NCBI RefSeq assembly: GCF_000632715.1 | Contig: NZ_BAWO01000055.1 | Span: 1 to 43,920, forward strand | Direction: 5' to 3' | Source: Parageobacillus caldoxylosilyticus NBRC 107762 | GTDB taxonomy: Bacteria; Bacillota; Bacilli; Bacillales; Anoxybacillaceae | Length of the DNA: 43,920 nucleotides | In this document: positions 25,890-34,503 of the stretch, piece after piece | Layout: every line of letters begins with the position of its first letter | Numbering within the stretch: the first letter of the stretch is position 1 | The notes under the pieces: model-generated | Told to the model about the DNA's origin: nothing | Databases searched by the model: none | Seen by the model: the letters and a program-made list of their open reading frames with translations, nothing else | Translations under genes and position numbers: made by a program

Positions 25890-26446
25890 CAGAACAACTC
25901 TCCTTTTTTGACCGTTGCCAACCCGTGCTGGACTAAAACAGCGACCTCCGCTTCCGCGACAATTTGCTGGTGAAGCCAGCCGAGCATTTTCATATAGTGA
26001 TAGGTCCCGATATCAGCGGGTACTCCCCCGCAAAATAATTCATTGGAAACAATAATCAACGCTTTGCACGCTCCCGCCAGCCGCTCTAGCGTTTCCCACA
26101 TGTACGCCGCTTTACGGAAACATAATTTTTCCTCTTTCCAGCTGTCATCACGAAACAGCTCATTGGCGAGCCAATTAGTCAAACAATCGAGCAGCACGAC
26201 ATCTTCTTTCGTAAACGATCCGACCAGCTGGTCAAGACAAACAGGTTGCTCCCACGTTGCCCATTGAATCGGCTGTTTCTCCCGCCGCTTTTGGTGATGG
26301 ATGATGCGTTGCTTCATTTCGTCGTCATCAGCGCTTGCCGTCGCAATATAGTGCAAGGAGAATTCCGGGATCGCTAGCTTTCGCGCGTACCCTTCGGCCA
26401 CTTTGCTTTTTCCGCTGCGGACGCCGCCGCTAATAAACACCATCAT
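25889..26446 (-). CDS. cobU: Adenosylcobinamide kinase/adenosylcobinamide-phosphate guanylyltransferase CobU
   Basis: The 185-aa enzyme begins MMVFISGGVRSGKSKVAEGY with an intact P-loop GGVRSGKS; HHQKRRE near 51-57 carries the GMP-accepting His, and SNELFCGGVPADIGTYHY near 136 is the family motif. It phosphorylates adenosylcobinamide and then forms its GDP ester for CobS. ATG at 26446 overlaps the cobD stop (ATGA); a GTG three codons earlier is possible. The operon also has a degenerate copy. Confidence 0.93.
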   Translation of the reverse strand: MMVFISGGVRSGKSKVAEGYARKLAIPEFSLHYIATASADDDEMKQRIIHHQKRREKQPIQWATWEQPVCLDQLVGSFTKEDVVLLDCLTNWLANELFRDDSWKEEKLCFRKAAYMWETLERLAGACKALIIVSNELFCGGVPADIGTYHYMKMLGWLHQQIVAEAEVAVLVQHGLATVKKGELF

Positions 26447-27513
26447 GTTCCCCACCGCTTTAACACATGCAATAATTCGTCATTTTCTTCTTTCGTTTTC
26501 ACGGCAAAGCGCAAATAACGGCCGTCAAGACCAGGAAAATTGACGGTATGGCGCGGCACGATCCCTTCCTTTAATAAAGAAAAAAACAGTTCTTCTGTTG
26601 GACACCCCGGCCGCCGCAATAAATAAAAGTTAGCGACAGACGAAGAAACAGAATAGCCATATGCGCGCAATATGCCCGTGATTCTTTCCCTTTCTTGGGC
26701 AATCATTTGCTTCGTTTGCGCGGCAAACTCCTCGAGCGGCAAAAAACGGAGCGCAAGCTGCTGGGCAATCCGGCTTACACTCCATGGAGGCTGCAACGCC
26801 TTTACTTTTTCAATGACCGCTTCATTTGCAGCCATATAGCCAATACGCGCTCCTGCTAAATGATGGATTTTCGTTAAGGAGCGCAACACGATTAAGCGGG
26901 AAAAGTCATTCATCCACTGCATTGCCGTAAAGCCGCCAAACCAAAAAGGGTAAAACGCCTCGTCAATCACCGTAAACGTCCTTGCTTCCTCCGCCGCGGC
27001 AAGCAACGCATAGAGCTCATCTTCTTTCATCACCGTTCCCGTTGGATTGTTTGGATGGCATAAAAAGAGAACATCGACCTCCTCTATTAATTTCATTAAC
27101 TCCTGTTGCTCATATTTCCAATTTCGTTCTTCCGTTGCAACAAGCAGGACAATGTTACAGCCGTGCGCCTGACAGGCGCGGCGATACTCGGAAAACGTCG
27201 GTTCGAGAATGCCTGCCCGCTTATTGGCAAACAGTTTGGCGAGCAAATAAATGCACTCGGAAGCACCGTTGGCGATAAGCAATTTTGCTGGCGATACCCC
27301 TTCTGTTTCAGCAAGCAGCTCCGCCAACTGCCGCGCCTCGGGATCGGGATACTCCATCGCCCATTGGCAAAACTCCGTTTGCGAAGGCCAAAGCGATGGC
27401 GGAAGCATATACGGGTTCGTATTGACGCTAAAATCGATGTACCTTTCCGGAAGCGGAATATTGCAGTATTCATATAGCTTGCGAGGATTCGCCCCATGCG
27501 CCGGTAAACGCAA
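26443..27513 (-). CDS. cobD: L-threonine-O-3-phosphate decarboxylase CobD
   Basis: The 356-aa enzyme is a fold-type I PLP protein of the HisC-like group. It shows HPNNPTG near 153, VIDEAFYPFW near 180, and the PLP Lys in SLTKIHHLAGARIGYM near 215. It makes (R)-1-aminopropanol O-2-phosphate, the linker that CbiB attaches to cobyric acid. HisC is the main alternative; the cbiB-cobU context decides for CobD. It starts at TTG, 7 bases after GGAGGG, inside cbiB. Confidence 0.9.
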   Translation of the reverse strand: MRLPAHGANPRKLYEYCNIPLPERYIDFSVNTNPYMLPPSLWPSQTEFCQWAMEYPDPEARQLAELLAETEGVSPAKLLIANGASECIYLLAKLFANKRAGILEPTFSEYRRACQAHGCNIVLLVATEERNWKYEQQELMKLIEEVDVLFLCHPNNPTGTVMKEDELYALLAAAEEARTFTVIDEAFYPFWFGGFTAMQWMNDFSRLIVLRSLTKIHHLAGARIGYMAANEAVIEKVKALQPPWSVSRIAQQLALRFLPLEEFAAQTKQMIAQERERITGILRAYGYSVSSSVANFYLLRRPGCPTEELFFSLLKEGIVPRHTVNFPGLDGRYLRFAVKTKEENDELLHVLKRWGT

Positions 27514-28441
27514 CGATCATCCCTCCTATCAACAATAGCAGCACAAACGACAAAACGGTCACCACCATAATTCGGAGCGCTCGGCGAATATGATTGGTTT
27601 GCAAAGGAACGAGCGGGTCACCGATTGTCGGCCGCCTGGAAACGACGCCGTGATACGTATTCGTTCCGCCAAGCCGCACGCCTAAAAGCGCCGCCATCGC
27701 CGCTTCCGGCCAGCCGCTGTTTGGGCTTGGATGCTTGCGGGCATCGCGAAGCAGCACGCGCCAGCAGTAGCGGAACCGCTTGCCGCTATGAGCGAACACC
27801 ATGACGGCCGCTGTCAGACGCGCTGGTATATAATTCATGACATCATCCAGTCTTGCCGACGCCCAGCCGAACGCGCGGTACGTATCATTTTTATAGCCGA
27901 GCATCGAATCGCACGTATTGACAGCGCGATAAAAAAGCGCCAATGGCGCGCCGCCGATCCATGCGTAAAACAGCGGCGCGGTAATGCCGTCGCTTGTATT
28001 TTCCGCCACCGTTTCCACGCAGGCACGCACGATTTCCGGTTCATCCAAGTTTTCCGTATCGCGTCCGACAATCATGCTTAACTCGCGGCGCGCCTGCTCC
28101 ATATCTCCCCGCTCGAGCGGCAGCAGCACATTCCATGCCGCCTCTTGTAGGCTTTTCGTTGCAATCGTGGTAAAAATCAGGATCGCTTCTACGACAACCC
28201 CAAAGAGCCAAGAAAGCGAATAACTAATTTTGACGGCAAGCAACGAAATGATATACACCGTTCCTGTTACTGCCGTTACCGTCACCATTCCTTTTACGCG
28301 CCGATATGCTCCTTTGTTTAACCGCCGGTCAAAAAAAGCGATAAGCGCTCCCATGCCCCGCACCGGATGCGGCAGCCAACGCGGATCACCGAGCCAAAAA
28401 TCAAGCATCAATGCCAGCGCAATCGCCAGCAGATGGCTCAT
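27470..28441 (-). CDS. cbiB: Adenosylcobinamide-phosphate synthase CbiB
   Basis: A 323-aa membrane protein with LDFWLGDPRWLPHPVRGMG near 14-32, VAENTSDGITAPLFYAW near 148, NTCDSMLGYKND near 178 and HPSPNSGWPEAAMAALLGVRLGG near 238-260, all strongly conserved in CbiB. It attaches aminopropanol phosphate to adenosylcobyric acid. ATG overlaps the stop of the btuD-cbiZ gene. Its presence with CbiZ shows that cobyric acid is the entry point of salvage. Confidence 0.94.
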   Translation of the reverse strand: MSHLLAIALALMLDFWLGDPRWLPHPVRGMGALIAFFDRRLNKGAYRRVKGMVTVTAVTGTVYIISLLAVKISYSLSWLFGVVVEAILIFTTIATKSLQEAAWNVLLPLERGDMEQARRELSMIVGRDTENLDEPEIVRACVETVAENTSDGITAPLFYAWIGGAPLALFYRAVNTCDSMLGYKNDTYRAFGWASARLDDVMNYIPARLTAAVMVFAHSGKRFRYCWRVLLRDARKHPSPNSGWPEAAMAALLGVRLGGTNTYHGVVSRRPTIGDPLVPLQTNHIRRALRIMVVTVLSFVLLLLIGGMIVAFTGAWGESSQAI

Positions 28442-29925
28442 GAAAAATCCCTTCGCTTTCGATATCGGCGCAGCGCTTCCTTTGTTGCTTCATAAACGAC
28501 GCGCCCGATCACTTGGCCAATCGGGGTGATCGTTCCCGCATACGAAAAAGCGGTGCCCGTCTGCGTCGCGGCAATGACGATGCAATCGGTCGAAGTACCC
28601 GTCGCATACGTGTTCGTCTCGGGATCAAGGACGTTTTCTTCATACAATGCCTTCACCTTTGCTTCTGTCGCCGTCATCACCGCTTGCACATAGGCAGCAT
28701 CGGTTAACGTTCCATCGATAAAAATCATCATATTAATGGTTCCGATTTTTTGTTCGAATTGCTTCCGTTTCCACGCATGCGCGGCATCGACGGCATTTCC
28801 TACTCCCGCCGTCACCACCGCCCAGAGCGAAAACGCGTCTTGTTTTTCATATATGCAAACGGCATCATGTATGTCGACTGCCGTCATCATTCCAATCGTA
28901 CTGGAAACAGGAAGCCCTCGTTTCCGTAAATATTGCTTCATCTCTAATTCTGCATCTTCACGGTTATAGTCTTTGGAAACTTGCCGGTTGACAAAATGGG
29001 TCGCCCATTGAAACCCCGAGCCAACAAGTGCGGAAGACAGCACTTTGAGCGGCTCCGCCGCAGTGATGGCGATGCAGTCGTCCATCGTTGTCCATGTAAG
29101 GAGTTCAGGCAGCCCCCGCTGTTCGATGGCCGACAATCCTCTTTCTGGCAAAAAGGCCAGCAGTGGCTTGGAAACGGTCGGATGTGCCTGTTTGTTTACC
29201 GGAGATTGAAACACGGAATGGAGAAGCGCCGGCTCCATCAGCTCTTCCGGCGTGCCAAGCGCAACCGCCTTCCCCTCTTTTAGCATTAAAAGCCTGTCGC
29301 AATATAAACTGGCGATATTCATATCATGAAAAATGGCAATCACGGTCAGTTTTTTCTCTTTTGCCGAACGAACAAGCTGATTTAATAGATGGAGCTGTTG
29401 GGTAATATCCATATGATTCGTCGGCTCATCAAGCAGCAGCAGTTCGGGATTTTGCGCCAGCGCCCGAGCCAAATAGGCGCGCTGGCGCTCTCCTCCGCTT
29501 AAGCGCTCGATGCTCTCTCCCGCTTTTTCGGTGAGGCCGACTTCATGAATCGCCGCATCGACCGCCTGCTCATCTTCCTCCGTCCACATCGGCAATAAAC
29601 GATGCTGATGGGCGTACCGTCCGAGCTCCACCGTTTCTTTGACCGTATAGCCAAACGCCGCATCGATCGTTTGCGGAAGCACTGCGGCAAAACGAGCCCA
29701 CTCTTTATGCGAAAAAGAAGGGAGCGGCCGTCCGTTCACGGTGATACTGCCGCTTTGCACAGACAGCTCTTTGCTTAATAGCTTCAACAATGTCGTTTTC
29801 CCGCTGCCATTTGGCCCTAAAATGCCAAATATTTCCCCTTTTTCCACCGTAAAGGTAATATCATAAAGCACTTGTTTACGCTGATAGCGGTAAGACACGT
29901 TGTTTACTTCCAGCACATCGATCAC
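28438..29925 (-). CDS. BtuD-CbiZ fusion: corrinoid ABC ATPase plus adenosylcobinamide amidohydrolase
   Basis: The 495-aa protein has two parts. Residues 1-255 are an ABC ATPase: Walker A GPNGSGKTT near 38, signature LSGGERQR near 143, Walker B LLLLDEPTNHMD near 163, switch His in FHDMN. Residues about 275-490 match CbiZ: CIYEKQDAFSLWAVVTAGVG near 364, then YATGTSTDCIVIAAT near 445 and AGTITPIGQVIG near 465. CbiZ cuts the aminopropanol arm off (adenosyl)cobinamide and gives cobyric acid. One chain thus joins import and first remodelling step. GTG start overlaps the btuC stop. Confidence 0.9.
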   Translation of the reverse strand: MIDVLEVNNVSYRYQRKQVLYDITFTVEKGEIFGILGPNGSGKTTLLKLLSKELSVQSGSITVNGRPLPSFSHKEWARFAAVLPQTIDAAFGYTVKETVELGRYAHQHRLLPMWTEEDEQAVDAAIHEVGLTEKAGESIERLSGGERQRAYLARALAQNPELLLLDEPTNHMDITQQLHLLNQLVRSAKEKKLTVIAIFHDMNIASLYCDRLLMLKEGKAVALGTPEELMEPALLHSVFQSPVNKQAHPTVSKPLLAFLPERGLSAIEQRGLPELLTWTTMDDCIAITAAEPLKVLSSALVGSGFQWATHFVNRQVSKDYNREDAELEMKQYLRKRGLPVSSTIGMMTAVDIHDAVCIYEKQDAFSLWAVVTAGVGNAVDAAHAWKRKQFEQKIGTINMMIFIDGTLTDAAYVQAVMTATEAKVKALYEENVLDPETNTYATGTSTDCIVIAATQTGTAFSYAGTITPIGQVIGRVVYEATKEALRRYRKRRDFS

Positions 29926-30977
29926 ATCTTTCTTTTCATTCTTCGGAAAAATAATAACGCAAACAGCGGGGCGCCAATCAAGGAAGTAATGACACCAATC
30001 GGCAATTCGCGCGGCGAAATGATCGTGCGCGCCAGCAAATCGGCAAGCACGAGAAATGCCCCACCATAGAGCAAAGACAACGGCAACAACAAACGGTGGT
30101 TCGGACCGCAGACAAGGCGGACCATATGGGGAACGACGAGCCCGACAAATCCGATCGTCCCCGACACCGATACGGCCGCCCCTGTCAATAACGAAGCCCC
30201 CGTTAAAATCATGATTTTGCGGCGCATCACGTTCACCCCGACATGGAGCGCCGCCGCTTCGCCAAAGGCAAACGCATTAAGCTCGCGCGCATTCAGAAGA
30301 AGCAAGACGACTCCGAGCAGAAAAAACGGAAGGAGAAGCACCGTATATTTCCAGCCCCGCATCGCGACGCTTCCCATCAGCCAGGCAATAATTTGCCGCA
30401 ATTCTTCCCCGGTCAGCGCAATCATCAAAGAGATAAGGGCGCTGAAAAACGCTCCAAATATAATCCCGGCCAAAATGATCGTCTCCACCGACATTTGCCG
30501 TTCCACGGCCCTTGTAAATAAAAGCACAAGCGCGAGCGTCGCCAGCCCAAATAAAATGCTGACGATCGGCAAAGTAAACGTGCCAAAGAGCGGCAGTTGA
30601 ATACCGAAAAAAATGACGAGCACCGCACCGACGGAAGCGCCGGATGACACGCCGAGCGTATACGGATCGGCAAGCGCATTTTTTAACAGCCCTTGAAACG
30701 CCGCGCCCGCGACCGCCAACGACGCACCAACGAGAAACGCGAGCACCACGCGCGGAAGGCGGATCATCATCACGATTTGCACAAGATCATCGGGAGCATC
30801 GCCGCCGGACAGCGGCAATCCAAGCCAGGCCGAAAAAAGAATCTTGATAATAGTAGAAAAGGGAATCGATAACGAACCTATCGATATCCCTAATAAAAGC
30901 GAGACCGCCGCAACCGTTGCGGCAATGATATACATCGATGCATTACTTAAAGATTTCCGGGTAAATAACTTTTGCAA
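29922..30977 (-). CDS. btuC: Corrinoid ABC transporter permease BtuC
   Basis: A 351-aa FecCD/BtuC-family permease with about ten helices. Typical motifs are RLPRVVLAFLVGASLAVAGA near 75, GVSSGASVGAV near 110, and GTIGFVGLVVPHMVRLVCG near 272-290. It forms the channel for corrinoids taken up by BtuF and energised by the downstream ATPase. A TTG start at 30977, 9 bases after GGAG, overlaps btuF by 35 bases; an ATG at 30935 has a weak site. Confidence 0.92.
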   Translation of the reverse strand: MQKLFTRKSLSNASMYIIAATVAAVSLLLGISIGSLSIPFSTIIKILFSAWLGLPLSGGDAPDDLVQIVMMIRLPRVVLAFLVGASLAVAGAAFQGLLKNALADPYTLGVSSGASVGAVLVIFFGIQLPLFGTFTLPIVSILFGLATLALVLLFTRAVERQMSVETIILAGIIFGAFFSALISLMIALTGEELRQIIAWLMGSVAMRGWKYTVLLLPFFLLGVVLLLLNARELNAFAFGEAAALHVGVNVMRRKIMILTGASLLTGAAVSVSGTIGFVGLVVPHMVRLVCGPNHRLLLPLSLLYGGAFLVLADLLARTIISPRELPIGVITSLIGAPLFALLFFRRMKRKM

Positions 30978-31905
30978 GTTCCTCTACTCCTTCAACAAGA
31001 CGCGGGCCCGGACGGCTGACTAAATCGGTATTGACATCATATACCCGCTTGTTTTTCACCGCTGGAACATCTTTCCACGCCGCGCGTTCTAACACCTGTT
31101 TCGCTCCGCCGTAGGTAGTAACAATCACATCCGGTTTGTATGCCACCGCTTTTTCTTCCGTCACCATCGGCCATCCTTCCAGGCCGCCGGCAACGTTTTT
31201 CGCCGAAATGGCCTGAATCATCTCATCTATAAACGTTCCTTTTCCGGCCGTATAAATTTGCGGCGGCGGCGATACTTCCACCCATACTTTCATTTGCTCT
31301 TCCGGTTTAATTTGTTTTGCCTTTTCTTTTATTTCTTCCAGTTTCGTTTTCATATTGTTGATAATTTCTTGCGCTTTGCCGGCAGTTCCAGTTGCCTTGC
31401 CAATCAATTCGATCGAATGGTATACATCAGCAAACGATTTCGCATCATTGACTACTAGCACCGTAATGCCTGCATCTTTCAGCTGCTTGAGCCCGTCTTT
31501 TGAGTTGTGCGCGCCTGACGCATGAGCGAGAACTAAATCCGGTTTCAACGAAATAATTTTTTCAATGTTGAAATCCATGCCGCCGATTTTTTCTTTCTTT
31601 TTCACATCTTCCGGATAGTTGTCAAAATCGCTGACGCCAACGATTTTGTCGCCTAATCCCAACGCATAGGCAATTTCCGTGTTGCTTGGAATTAAGGAAA
31701 CGATTTTTTTCGGTTCTGACTTAATCGTCACTTCTTCCCCTAATCCATCTTTCACCGTTACCGGAAACGCGGCTTGCGATTGTTCCGTTTTTGTTGCTTC
31801 TTTGTTCGCAGGCGCTTTGCTTTCGTTCGCCCCGCTGCATCCGAACAATAGGCCGAATGTCAGGACGACGACAAGCAGCGCGATGTACTGTTTCCACTTT
31901 CTCAT
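30943..31905 (-). CDS. btuF: Corrinoid-binding lipoprotein BtuF
   Basis: The 320-aa precursor has a lipoprotein signal peptide (1-22) with lipobox LFGC, Cys23 as lipid anchor, then a Ser/Lys/Glu linker and a helical-backbone substrate-binding domain (about 48-318: KIVSLIPSNTEIAYALGLGD). This is the class III binding protein fold used for corrinoids and siderophores. Position after a B12 riboswitch and before CbiZ fixes cobamide/cobinamide as the ligand. ATG follows AAAGGGGG. First gene of the operon. Confidence 0.93.
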   Translation of the reverse strand: MRKWKQYIALLVVVLTFGLLFGCSGANESKAPANKEATKTEQSQAAFPVTVKDGLGEEVTIKSEPKKIVSLIPSNTEIAYALGLGDKIVGVSDFDNYPEDVKKKEKIGGMDFNIEKIISLKPDLVLAHASGAHNSKDGLKQLKDAGITVLVVNDAKSFADVYHSIELIGKATGTAGKAQEIINNMKTKLEEIKEKAKQIKPEEQMKVWVEVSPPPQIYTAGKGTFIDEMIQAISAKNVAGGLEGWPMVTEEKAVAYKPDVIVTTYGGAKQVLERAAWKDVPAVKNKRVYDVNTDLVSRPGPRLVEGVEELAKVIYPEIFK

Positions 31906-31928
31906 TGCTGTTCCCCCTTTTTACAGAA

Positions 31929-31958
31929 ATAAAAAAACTCATTCCGAATGGGAATGAG
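31929..31958 (-). terminator. Riboswitch-controlled terminator in the btuF leader
   Basis: On the minus strand CTCATTCC-CATTC-GGAATGAG is followed by TTTTTTT, ending 24 bases before the btuF start codon. It lies between the aptamer and the first gene, so it fits transcription attenuation. Confidence 0.88.
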
Positions 31959-32000
31959 CAAGAAACGGCAATATGTATGCATAAAGGCAGCCACCGTTGC

Positions 32001-32036
32001 CGTTTCCTACTCTCACCCCCCGAAGATTAGGAAACG
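32001..32036 (-). promoter_or_regulatory. Regulatory hairpin of the cobalamin riboswitch (P13-like)
   Basis: On the minus strand CGTTTCCTA and TAGGAAACG form a perfect 9-bp stem just after the aptamer. The 18-base loop holds CGGGGGG, complementary to CCCCG in the aptamer core (forward 32161-32165). This is the arrangement of a ligand-sensing kissing loop. The 3' arm can instead pair downstream (31962-31971). Confidence 0.6.
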
Positions 32037-32041
32037 CATAA

Positions 32042-32236
32042 GCAGGCAAGGCAGGTCTACTGACTCATGCTTCATCCTACTCTGAACCTTCCCATACGGC
32101 AAACGGCGCATGCCATCGTACCGTACAGTGGCGATTTCATTTCGTCCGCATTTACAGTTGCGGGGACAGTTCTGGACTTTCACCAGATTCCCTATTAAGC
32201 CGTGCGGAGCGAATCGCTCCATTGGCACCTTGCTGC
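32042..32236 (-). promoter_or_regulatory. Cobalamin riboswitch aptamer
   Basis: On the minus strand the B12-box features occur in order: AAGGTGCC, GGGAATCTGGTGAAAGTCC, ACTGTCCCCGCAACTG, GCCACTG, GGGAAGGTTCAGAGTAGGAT, and GAGTCAGTAGACCTGCC. P1 is closed by GCAGCAAGG (start) and CCTTGcCTGC (end). It lies about 140 bases before btuF with a terminator between. It should shut the operon off when cobalamin is plentiful. Confidence 0.96.
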
Positions 32237-32271
32237 GAATGTATAAAATTGTCGAACAATTGACAGTTATA

Positions 32272-32300
32272 ATATTAAAGGATAAGAAAAACTTTGGCAA
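32272..32300 (-). promoter_or_regulatory. Candidate SigA promoter of the corrinoid operon
   Basis: On the minus strand TTGCCA (32300-32295), 17-base spacer, TAATAT (32277-32272), about 36 bases before the aptamer begins. Confidence 0.6.
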
Positions 32301-32334
32301 TAAAAAAATGAAAGTTTCATGGAATTCAAGGTAT

Positions 32335-32358
32335 GTAAAAATCCCCCGATGGCGGGGG
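32335..32358 (-). terminator. Terminator of yvbH
   Basis: On the minus strand CCCCCG-CCAT-CGGGGG is followed by ATTTTTA, 14 bases after the yvbH stop; insulates the riboswitch operon. Confidence 0.82.
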
Positions 32359-32371
32359 ACAAAGGAACCAT

Positions 32372-32989
32372 TCAATGATTAATATAGCGTTCAAACACAA
32401 AACCGAAGTCTTTTACCGTATATTTTGTCTTCGCGTCAACGAGCCATTGAAACGCGAGTTCATTCACTGCTTTGAAATCAGCCAAGAAATTATTTGTGTC
32501 ACTTTTTACGCGCCCGAATACATTCGCGGTCAATTCCAAACTTTTGTGCGCGTACTCCAGCTTCGTTTCGTTTTCATGACAAAGCTCGGCGATGGCGAGC
32601 AGCGATTTATATAAATCTTTTAGTTCTTCTAAATACTTTTTATGAACGTCAATCGAATAGACATGGGCACCGATTTTAAATTTAATCTCCACGTCTAGAT
32701 CAACGGTTCCCGCTGTTTCGAGCGACACGTCGGAAATCGGATGCTTGTAATAATCATAGCGGCGCAATACGCGTTTCTTGCTGGTTGCGCTCGTGCCATC
32801 CAAATGAATAAGCGCTTTATTCGTAAAACAATACTCATCTGATTTCGATTTAATTAAGAAATAAATCTTTTCCCCATCTTCATGCATTACGTAATCATCG
32901 GCATCAACTTTATCGTAGTTTTCCGGCTTAATGACCGAGCCGATATCACTTAATCCAAGCACATCAGCGGCGACTTTTCCAAACATCAT
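32372..32989 (-). CDS. yvbH: YvbH-like bacterial PH-domain protein
   Basis: The 205-aa soluble protein has an N-terminal bacterial PH-like domain (about 1-120: YVMHEDGEKIYFLIKSKSDEYCFTNKALI, split here across the strand order) and a C-terminal helical part (about 125-200) matching the YvbH oligomerisation region. Family members are cytosolic proteins of unknown function. Two adjacent ATGs follow GAGAGGGG. It is monocistronic, ending at a GC-rich terminator. Confidence 0.75.
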   Translation of the reverse strand: MMFGKVAADVLGLSDIGSVIKPENYDKVDADDYVMHEDGEKIYFLIKSKSDEYCFTNKALIHLDGTSATSKKRVLRRYDYYKHPISDVSLETAGTVDLDVEIKFKIGAHVYSIDVHKKYLEELKDLYKSLLAIAELCHENETKLEYAHKSLELTANVFGRVKSDTNNFLADFKAVNELAFQWLVDAKTKYTVKDFGFVFERYINH

Positions 32990-33066
32990 ACAGCCCCTCT
33001 CTTTAAAGGTACCTATTTATGTTTATTATATCATATGGGTTTCCATTCCCGAATCTTTAGGCAAAA

Positions 33067-33105
33067 ATAAAATCCAACGCGCTCGGAAAACACGTTGGAT
33101 TTTAT
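33067..33105 (-). terminator. Terminator of the permease gene
   Basis: On the minus strand ATAAAATCCAACG/CGTTGGATTTTAT (13-bp stem) is followed by TTTTTGCC, 5 bases past the permease stop. Confidence 0.85.
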
Positions 33106-33109
33106 CACG

Positions 33110-34489
33110 TTATTGCAGTTCATCTCCGAAACTAGAGTCTTTGTTTGTGAATTTTAAGAAGAGCAAATATACAAGGCCAATAGCGAGCCAAATCAATCCA
33201 AGTTTTTTGCTTAACGGATCAAGGCTATACCATACATAGCCAATAATCACTAGACCGATAAGCGGAAAAAGAAGGTGGTTCAAATAATCTTTGCTTCCTT
33301 GTTTGCGCAGAAAATAGTTGATCACGGAAACGTGCAAGAACAGAAATGCTGTTAATGCCCCAAAGTTGACAAGCGAAGCAAGCTTATCAATTTGCGAGGC
33401 AAAAACGGTAGTGACAATCAGGGAAATGACAGCGACAATAATGGTACTGACATATGGCGTTTGAAATTCTGGGTGTACTTTTGACAATATTTTTGGCAGT
33501 TTTCTGTCCCTTCCCATGCTATACAGGATTCGCGAAATAGCAGCTTGTGCTACGAGCGCATTGGCAATCCCCCATGAAAATGCCGTCGCCAAAATCGTTG
33601 TCCACTTCAGCCATGAACCGCCGGCGATTTCAGCAATTTGGTAAAAAGCAACATCCGCATTTTTAAACGTTGTATAGTCGGGCCAAATGAGAGCGGCTAC
33701 CCACGTTTGAATGATGAAAAGCACCCCTACCGTTAATAAAGAAAATACAATAGCCTTGCCAATCGATTTTTTTCCGCCTTTCGTTTCCTCGGCCAGCGTC
33801 GAAATGGCGTCAAAGCCAAGAAAACTTAACACGGCGATCGAAACGGCCCCCATTACCATTCCCATGCTAAAATGATGCGGGTCGTATAACGGCTTAAAAC
33901 TGAACTGCGCTCCGTTTACCCCTTTCGCGACGGCAATAATGCCAGTTACCACAAAAATCGCCAAAACGATTAACTCTAAAATGACGATGATCTTATTCGC
34001 TCTCGCCGTTATTTCAATGCCAAGAATATTGATCACCGTATTAATCCCAATGAACAGCACTAACCATACATAGATTGGAATTTGCGGAACAATATCAGCC
34101 AAAGCCGCCGCACTGACGAGATATAGCAAGGCTGGAACAAAAATATAGTCTAATAATATCACCCAGCCGGCAATAAAACCTACATGCTCGTTAATCCCTC
34201 GCTGTGCATAGGAGTAGACGGATCCGGCAATGGGGAACGCTTCGGACATGCGCGCATAACTAAGTGCTGTAAAAATCATTCCTATCATTCCGATAAGGTA
34301 GGCAAGGGCAACCATGCCTTTGGAGCCTTCCGCTACATATCCATAAATACCAAAAGGAGCAATTGGCACCATAAATACAAGTCCATAAATAAGCAAATCC
34401 AAAAAGCTTAATGAACGCTTTAATTCCTGCTTATATCCAAGCTGTTCAATAGTTATCTGCCCCGTCTGCTTTGCTTCCATCTGTGCCAT
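33110..34489 (-). CDS. APC-family amino acid/amine permease
   Basis: The 459-aa protein has about twelve membrane helices. LLIYGLVFMVPIAPFGIYG near 32-50 and GSVYSYAQRGINEHVGF near 88 are typical of the amino acid-polyamine-organocation superfamily. FLGFDAISTLAEETKGGKK near 215-233 is the conserved helix-6 region. Substrate cannot be told; the closest by eye are putrescine/amino acid importers. It follows the formamidase gene by 14 bases and shares its terminator, so they probably form one operon. Uptake of an amide or amine is possible. Confidence 0.85.
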   Translation of the reverse strand: MAQMEAKQTGQITIEQLGYKQELKRSLSFLDLLIYGLVFMVPIAPFGIYGYVAEGSKGMVALAYLIGMIGMIFTALSYARMSEAFPIAGSVYSYAQRGINEHVGFIAGWVILLDYIFVPALLYLVSAAALADIVPQIPIYVWLVLFIGINTVINILGIEITARANKIIVILELIVLAIFVVTGIIAVAKGVNGAQFSFKPLYDPHHFSMGMVMGAVSIAVLSFLGFDAISTLAEETKGGKKSIGKAIVFSLLTVGVLFIIQTWVAALIWPDYTTFKNADVAFYQIAEIAGGSWLKWTTILATAFSWGIANALVAQAAISRILYSMGRDRKLPKILSKVHPEFQTPYVSTIIVAVISLIVTTVFASQIDKLASLVNFGALTAFLFLHVSVINYFLRKQGSKDYLNHLLFPLIGLVIIGYVWYSLDPLSKKLGLIWLAIGLVYLLFLKFTNKDSSFGDELQ

Positions 34490-34503
34490 TGCCCTTCACC
34501 CCT

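Noticed and set aside
31679-32375. Short frames across the btuF leader
   Set aside because: This sequence is explained by the cobalamin riboswitch, its hairpins and the promoter.
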